Source of the DNA: Deltaproteobacteria bacterium
GTDB lineage: Bacteria; Desulfobacterota; BSN033; UBA1163
Direction of reading: 5' to 3'
DNA length: 18,717 nucleotides
NCBI GenBank assembly: GCA_016875255.1
Contig: VGRU01000045.1
Span: forward strand, 1 to 18,717
Part shown: positions 14,730 to 18,717 of the stretch, piece by piece
Numbering within the stretch: position 1 is the stretch's first letter
Layout of the letters: each line of letters opens with the position of its first letter
Notes under the pieces: generated by a model
The model's database searches: none
What the model was told of the DNA's origin: nothing
What the model saw: the letters and a program-made list of their open reading frames with translations, nothing else
Position numbers and translations under genes: made by a program

Positions 14730-14751
14730 AACCGGCAACCTGCCGGTTTTT
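14730..14751. terminator. Hairpin following the Uxx-star selenoprotein gene
   Basis: AACCGGCA (14730-14737) pairs with TGCCGGTT (14741-14748) around a 3-base loop. It follows the stop codon at 14759 on the minus strand by 7 bases. The T run (14747-14751) is on the + strand, so in the gene's direction it is a strong hairpin without a U tract; termination is plausible but less certain. Confidence 0.5.
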
Positions 14752-14758
14752 AGACTCC

Positions 14759-14962
14759 TCAGGATCCTCCAAAACCGATGGTGACCTTGTTTTCCTCGAC
14801 AATGACCGGTATCTGTCTGCTTCCTTTTGAATATTTTAACATCTCTTCAAGTGTTGCTTTGTCTCCGACATCCAGGAAGATTGCCTTGTCGCCATAGGCT
14901 TCCCGAGCCTTAAGGGTATAAGGTCAGGTTTGGGTGCCGAATATCTTTGTTTTCGCGATCAT
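14759..14962 (-). CDS. Uxx-star family glutaredoxin-like selenoprotein (UGA at codon 13)
   Basis: From ATG 14962, with AGGAGG six bases upstream, the frame reads MIAKTKIFGTQT, UGA (14924-14926), then PYTLKAREAYGDKAIFLDVG and on to TGA at 14759, 67 residues. With UGA as selenocysteine the active site is T-U-P-Y-T, in place of the glutaredoxin/thioredoxin CPYx, at the right place after the first strand. RQIPVIV (residues 49-55) gives the cis-proline loop, and GFGGS is the usual glutaredoxin end. This matches the Uxx-star glutaredoxin-like (seleno)protein family. A hairpin with GGG in its loop follows the UGA at SECIS distance. Ignoring the UGA would leave a 12-residue peptide, which the strong Shine-Dalgarno sequence and conserved fold argue against. 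It lies 19 bases after the UshA-like gene, so they share an operon. Confidence 0.87.
14896..14923 (-). promoter_or_regulatory. Predicted bacterial SECIS element of the Uxx-star gene
   Basis: On the minus strand AGGCT (14910-14906), loop CGGGA (14905-14901) and AGCCT (14900-14896) form a perfect 5-bp hairpin. The loop begins 18 bases after the UGA and exposes GGG, within the geometry of bacterial SECIS elements. Confidence 0.7.
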
Positions 14963-14981
14963 GATCTTCCTCCTTCTCAAA

Positions 14982-16079
14982 TCATCGTTTTCGGTCTCTT
15001 GGCGAATCGATCATCTTTTGGATTACCGGATCGGGCTTCATTCCAGGATGCATCAGGGTTAAATAATTTTCGTAAGTGTTTTTACCATCGGAGCTCGGAA
15101 TCTTTTTCTTCTGCTCGATCAATATGGACTGAAGCTCTTTAAGACCTTGGAGGTCTTTCGCATGCTTCGGATCTTTGATCTTTTCCTGGATCTCTTCGAT
15201 CTTCTTCTGGATCAGCCTTCCCGATAGAATATCCGCAAATTCATAAGATCCCTTGAAAAGATTTAAATTCAGTCTCCCGACGTGAGCGCCGAAGCCGTCG
15301 GTTTGGACATAGACCGATCGGCCGATCTGTCTGGAAAAGACGAAGGAACGGTCGTTTCCGCCGATGATGATCGATACGCGTGGGAGTTTTTTGGTAAGGG
15401 ATTCTATCTCAGATGGGGCGAGATGAGCAGGGGCGATGATATAGTCACAGGAGGCCATGAAGCGATGGATGGTTTCTGCGGCCGTTTTAATCGGATCTTC
15501 AATGGAGTAGTTTTTTAATTCTTTTTGAATGTCAGGAGAAATGTCAGCCGTGACCAGGCCCAGGATTCCGATCTTAATACCTCCCACTTCTTTGATGATG
15601 TATGGCTTAAAAACGTGTTTTCCTGTCTTTTTCTCTTTGAGATTTGCCGAGAGGAATGGAATTGTTGTTTTTTTTTGAAGATCCTTCAGATATCCGACAC
15701 CCAATCCCAGGTCGGTGTCGCCAAGATTAAGGGCATGGTAACCCAATGTCTCATAAAGCGTTAAGACAAACTCCGCCCTTCGCCGGGCTTGTTCGCGTCC
15801 CCGGGGGTCGCTGAAATAACTGACGACCAACGCGTCGCCCGCATCGAGGATGAGGAGATTTTTTGTCTCCTCCCTGACGGTCTTGAGATAGTGGGCTCTT
15901 CTCGCCAGTCCTCCAGCATTCCCCGACTCAGGGCAGGTGCCACAGGGCTCCACTGCTCCCAGGGTGTTCGAAGTATAGATCAGTGTGAGGGAGGTTTCGT
16001 TTCCGATGCTGGGATCAATATGGATGAACAAAAAGGCTAAGACAATAAAAAAACAGGCAAGAGATATTTTGACTTTCAT
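14982..16079 (-). CDS. UshA/5'-nucleotidase-like periplasmic protein with altered metal site
   Basis: The 365-residue protein has a signal peptide to about residue 26 and the N-terminal metallophosphatase fold of UshA/SoxB-like proteins: LTLIYTSNTLGAVEPCGTCP, NLLILDAGDAL, HALNLGDTDLGLG, IPFLSANL and IKIGILGLVT. The classical metal ligands are changed: the usual TNDxHG is YTSNTLG and the usual GNHE is GDTD. It lacks the C-terminal substrate-binding domain and ends in a charged helical tail. A CxxC (Cys46, Cys49) sits right after the first motif, so a thiol-disulfide or metal role is plausible. The AGGGA before the ATG and 8-base gaps on the upstream side put it in the ScsB-like operon. Enzymatic function cannot be assumed. 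Confidence 0.8.
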   Translation of the reverse strand: MKVKISLACFFIVLAFLFIHIDPSIGNETSLTLIYTSNTLGAVEPCGTCPESGNAGGLARRAHYLKTVREETKNLLILDAGDALVVSYFSDPRGREQARRRAEFVLTLYETLGYHALNLGDTDLGLGVGYLKDLQKKTTIPFLSANLKEKKTGKHVFKPYIIKEVGGIKIGILGLVTADISPDIQKELKNYSIEDPIKTAAETIHRFMASCDYIIAPAHLAPSEIESLTKKLPRVSIIIGGNDRSFVFSRQIGRSVYVQTDGFGAHVGRLNLNLFKGSYEFADILSGRLIQKKIEEIQEKIKDPKHAKDLQGLKELQSILIEQKKKIPSSDGKNTYENYLTLMHPGMKPDPVIQKMIDSPRDRKR

Positions 16080-16087
16080 GTTGTTCC

Positions 16088-16651
16088 CTATTCTTTTTTT
16101 GATTCAACAAATTCCGCATGGACTTTAAGGCCGGCGTTGCGTAGCGTCTCAAGGAGGAGCGTTCGTTTCTCCCTGAACTCATCGGAGAACAGGGGAGAAC
16201 ATTTCTCAATCCCCATCTGTCCCCGTAACAATTTAAAGGCAAAGGCTTGGCAGGTCAGAAGGCCGCATCCTTTACAGTTCGTTCCAGGAAGCAGTTTGAC
16301 GATATCGGTCGGTTTCAACTCCTGTCTCATGGTGTAATCAGGCTGGATCTGGTCCCGATTCTGATACGTCTCGTTTACCAGGTCCTGAATCCACTGTAAG
16401 AGCGCTTCGGCTTCCTGCTCATCGTCAATTTTGGTCAACGTGATGTGGTTGGCATGAAGGGTGATGAGCTTCTCGCCTTTCTTGATCGTTAACGTCAACG
16501 CCGGATGATTGAAGAGACAATCTTTCAACGTGGCGTTCAGGTAGGGGAAAGCTTCATAGACTTCCCCGGACACCTCCGCAATGACACGAATCTTCTCGGG
16601 GTCTGCCAGACAGGGAAGGGTGCGAGTGATTTTATAGGATTGGAGCAACAT
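16088..16651 (-). CDS. Fe-S protein with a PF04060-type 4Fe-4S domain
   Basis: The 187-residue protein has no signal peptide. Its C-terminal part holds NCKGCGLLTCQAFAFKLLRG and then C151. The spacing C-x2-C-x4-C-x16-C (Cys126, 129, 134, 151) is that of the 'putative Fe-S cluster' domain found in RnfB and corrinoid Fe-S proteins. The N-terminal 110 residues (ITRTLPCLADPEKIRVIAEV, LNATLKDCLFNHPALTLTI) look like a separate alpha/beta domain I do not recognise. It sits 7 bases after the ScsB-like gene and 8 before the UshA-like gene, so a cytoplasmic electron donor to the membrane thiol relay is a reasonable guess. Confidence 0.85.
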   Translation of the reverse strand: MLLQSYKITRTLPCLADPEKIRVIAEVSGEVYEAFPYLNATLKDCLFNHPALTLTIKKGEKLITLHANHITLTKIDDEQEAEALLQWIQDLVNETYQNRDQIQPDYTMRQELKPTDIVKLLPGTNCKGCGLLTCQAFAFKLLRGQMGIEKCSPLFSDEFREKRTLLLETLRNAGLKVHAEFVESKKE

Positions 16652-16658
16652 GGTGTCC

Positions 16659-18188
16659 TCACAGGAGAGTGATCAGCAGTATCCCCGCCAATATGAAGAA
16701 GAACAGGGCGGTGAAGAGTTTGATGGTTGAGGTTCTTCTCTGAAGAAAGAATCCCAACTGTTGAGAAGTGGTCCCCCAATAGACAATCGCAAAAATGACA
16801 ACCAGAGGCAGGATATAAATGATATTGTATAAAACGAGGTATAAGATAGCGCTTCCCCGAAGTGTCGGGATATTCGTGACGAACAGGATGGTCGGGAGAT
16901 AGACCTGGCTGGTGCAGGTGGATTGCAACAGAGTGACAATAAAACCGATGACGACCGCGGCAAGCAAAAACCGCCTTGTCTTAATTTCTTTGCCCGCCTC
17001 GAGGTCTCCCTCTCTTGCCCGGATGATCCGGTGAATCCTTCTCTTTAATGAATCCGGCACCTGGAGGGTCATCTTGGCGGGTCGGCCTCTCTTGACCTGG
17101 ACATAATCGTAAAGGCTAAAGACCCCGAGGAAGAGGGAGAGAGCAAACGTGGCCAGAAAGATGATTCGGGAAAAGAGGGGGAAAAACGAAAACTGCTGAA
17201 CGAAGCTGAGAATCCCAAATCCAAGCAATAGATGGGTGATAAAACCTGCGCCGGTAAAACCCATTCCGACCCATAAGATTTCTCTTCGTGTCCGTCCCAT
17301 CATGGTGAGGTAGGAGATAAAAAAGACGAGCGTGGCTAAAGCACAGGGGTTGAGCCCTTCGACTAACCCGGCGACGAGGATGGCCAGAACCCCGAACGAT
17401 TTAAACCGCTCAATCAAGGAGGTTTCCGCCTGTCGCATCTCTCTGTCTTCGACTTTGAGAGCGGAGGTCATCTCTAATTTTTCATAAGCAGCGATGAGGG
17501 TCTCTACCTTCGCTTCGGTTATCTCCTCCGGGGAAAGATAATCTTGGCCGATAAAGATGCTTGGTGCAATCAGGCGTTTCTCCGGTGAAAGGCCGAGTCG
17601 GTTCGATAAGGTTTCGTTCAGACGTTTGCCGTCGTCTGTGTTCAGGTCAATGGGTTTGACATGAAGGTGGGGATACTTGCCGCCGATATATTTAAGCAGG
17701 TAACTTGCCCGGTCGCATTTGGGACACCCCTTCTGATAAAAATAGGCCAGTTCCACTGAAAACTTCTTCCCAGAAGTCACGACCTTCGACGGGATTTCGA
17801 GAGGAGGCAGCGTCGGAGCAAGCGAACCCTTCATCTGATATTCGATGATCAGGGGGTCCAACTTCTCCATCACCTCCCGCTCCCCGAAGAGCATCTGATC
17901 TCCGATGAAGACAACCGGCAGCTCATCCGCCTTCCTCTGAAATCTTTTCTCAAGCTTGGCCAAGGCCTCGTAAAAAGTCGGGCTGGCCATGTCAAAAGTT
18001 TTTATATCCAGAAAAGGATACATCGTTTTAAGTGTGGGCACATAACTTTGAAGAATGGCTTGGCATGAAGGACAATCCTCCGCATAGAAGAGGTAGATTG
18101 GAATCGTTGAGGATGACTGAGCTTTTATAATAAGAGGTGTTGAGATAAGAAGAAAAAAAACTAAGGAAAGGCCCGCCCATCGTTTCAT
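16659..18188 (-). CDS. Two-thioredoxin-domain plus DsbD/ScsB-like membrane protein
   Basis: This protein of about 509 residues begins with a signal peptide, then two thioredoxin-like domains with active sites CPSC (about residue 39) and CPKC (about 155). The C-terminal half has about six to eight membrane helices like the CcdA/DsbD core, with paired cysteines in LNPCALATLVFF (about 282) and LQSTCTSQVYLP (about 425). Such proteins move electrons from the cytoplasm to periplasmic thiols. ATG 18188 has GAGG eight bases upstream; a GTG at 18197 is possible. It begins a compact operon: membrane thiol relay, Fe-S protein, UshA-like CxxC protein, selenoprotein glutaredoxin. The domain order (thioredoxins first) differs from classical DsbD, where the thioredoxin domain is C-terminal. 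Confidence 0.88.
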   Translation of the reverse strand: MKRWAGLSLVFFLLISTPLIIKAQSSSTIPIYLFYAEDCPSCQAILQSYVPTLKTMYPFLDIKTFDMASPTFYEALAKLEKRFQRKADELPVVFIGDQMLFGEREVMEKLDPLIIEYQMKGSLAPTLPPLEIPSKVVTSGKKFSVELAYFYQKGCPKCDRASYLLKYIGGKYPHLHVKPIDLNTDDGKRLNETLSNRLGLSPEKRLIAPSIFIGQDYLSPEEITEAKVETLIAAYEKLEMTSALKVEDREMRQAETSLIERFKSFGVLAILVAGLVEGLNPCALATLVFFISYLTMMGRTRREILWVGMGFTGAGFITHLLLGFGILSFVQQFSFFPLFSRIIFLATFALSLFLGVFSLYDYVQVKRGRPAKMTLQVPDSLKRRIHRIIRAREGDLEAGKEIKTRRFLLAAVVIGFIVTLLQSTCTSQVYLPTILFVTNIPTLRGSAILYLVLYNIIYILPLVVIFAIVYWGTTSQQLGFFLQRRTSTIKLFTALFFFILAGILLITLL

Positions 18189-18210
18189 CAGTTTCACCTC
18201 ATGATCAACT

Positions 18211-18358
18211 TATTAATCAGTCCATAATTGTATAGACACGAAAAAACAAGCCGTTCGTGCTGAGCCTGTCGAAGCATGAGCGGCAGGACACAACACCCTT
18301 CGACAAGCTCAGGGTGAACGGTGAGGGATATGTCTTTCCAATTATGGACTCCTTAATA
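18211..18358. mobile_element. MITE-like element 2 (about 148 bp)
   Basis: Perfect 12-base inverted repeats AGTCCATAATTG (18219-18230) and CAATTATGGACT (18339-18350) extend inward (AGACA) and outward (TATTAA) to about 27 bases with few mismatches. The interior holds the palindromic pair CTGAGCCTGTCGAAG (18260-18274) and CTTCGACAAGCTCAG (18298-18312). It has no coding capacity. Its right end covers the stop codon of the CcdA-like gene (18353-18355), and it fills the gap between that gene and the ScsB-like gene. Confidence 0.75.
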
Positions 18359-18717
18359 AATGGTTATTCCCAGATAAAACAAGTAAATACCCACCAAGAC
18401 GACAATCGACCCTCCGATCCTTTTTCCCCAGGTGGTGATATTCAATATCCCTCTCGATTTGATAAAATTTTCTGCAAAGCCCGTGGCCGTTCCCGCCAAA
18501 AAGATCAGGGCGCAATGGCCAAGGGCATAGATAAATAACAAGGAGGTTCCGTAAACGACATCTCCTTTTGAGGCAACAAAAGTCAAAATGAGGGCTAACA
18601 CAGGAGTCGCACAGGGGGAAGAAATAATCCCAAAGAAGAAGCCGAGGAGTAGTGCTCCTAATATCCCTCTTCTCTTTGGCTGAAGATGAACCGGCACGGG
18701 AAGGTTCCACTCGAAAA
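18353..18717 (-). CDS. CcdA/DsbD-type membrane protein (5' end outside window)
   Basis: The frame is open from the window edge to TAA at 18353-18355, giving the last 120 or so residues. It contains GFFFGIISSPCATPVLALIL, the conserved cysteine-proline motif of CcdA-type thiol transporters, a second helix with the paired cysteine in YALGHCALIFLAGTATG, and two further helices. It should transfer reducing equivalents across the membrane. It lies upstream of the two-thioredoxin ScsB-like gene on the same strand, with MITE element 2 between them. A GTG at 18697 is in frame, but open sequence before it (FEWNLPVPVHLQ) suggests the true start is further out. Confidence 0.88.
   Translation of the reverse strand, partial: FEWNLPVPVHLQPKRRGILGALLLGFFFGIISSPCATPVLALILTFVASKGDVVYGTSLLFIYALGHCALIFLAGTATGFAENFIKSRGILNITTWGKRIGGSIVVLVGIYLFYLGITIY

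Noticed and set aside
1..18717. tRNA or rRNA genes, integrase or phage modules
   Set aside because: Scanning gaps between genes I saw no tRNA-like cloverleaf, rRNA segments, integrase or phage structural genes.

Overview
The window looks like chromosomal DNA from an anaerobic, respiring Gram-negative bacterium, most likely a Desulfobacterota/Nitrospirota-type organism. This rests on a Tat-exported molybdoenzyme operon, many Fe-S proteins, sigma-54 control, predicted UGA-encoded selenocysteine, and dispersed palindromic repeats common in such genomes. The lineage is an inference from content only.

Left part (1-2000, mostly + strand): the end of a ferredoxin-like gene, then a DUF134 regulator and a NifX/NifB-domain (FeMo-cofactor-like) protein transcribed from a near-perfect sigma-70 promoter that overlaps a 20-bp palindrome and appears to give a leaderless mRNA. 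This is followed by gene debris: a truncated chromate transporter (chrA), a prenyltransferase-like fragment, a short minus-strand fragment, and two copies of a GGGGACAGG hairpin repeat.

Middle part (2005-12128, all minus strand, read right to left): arsC (thioredoxin-type arsenate reductase), a periplasmic PhnD-like binding protein, a sensor kinase and an NtrC-type sigma-54 activator form one tightly packed unit. A sigma-54 -24/-12 promoter preceded by two TTAC-N6-GTAA inverted repeats then drives a TorD-type chaperone, a PsrA/PhsA-like molybdoenzyme, its four-cluster Fe-S subunit, a small Tat-lipoprotein, an NrfD/PsrC membrane subunit and a periplasmic rhodanese, ending at a hairpin terminator. 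The sensor layout resembles the AioXSR/ArxXSR arsenic-sensing systems, while the catalytic operon resembles polysulfide/thiosulfate reductases. A substrate at the arsenic-sulfur interface is therefore possible but not shown.

Right part (12199-18717, all minus strand): a CcdA-like protein (cut by the window edge), a two-thioredoxin-domain plus DsbD/ScsB-like membrane protein, a PF04060-type Fe-S protein, a UshA-like periplasmic protein, a selenoprotein-type glutaredoxin (Uxx-star family; UGA at codon 13), the ACR3 arsenite exporter, and a second predicted selenoprotein with two in-frame UGA codons in a U-x-x-U arrangement. Both UGA genes have strong ribosome binding sites and a hairpin with G's in its apical loop about 18 nt after the UGA, as in bacterial SECIS elements. 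After these come a Met-rich small gene with an early UGA and a frameshifted MNT nucleotidyltransferase. Two MITE-like repeats sit exactly at the 3' ends of genes.

The most interesting content is the pair of UGA-containing genes flanking ACR3, next to a dedicated arsenic/oxyanion-sensing respiratory locus: a possible combined arsenic, sulfur and selenium redox island.
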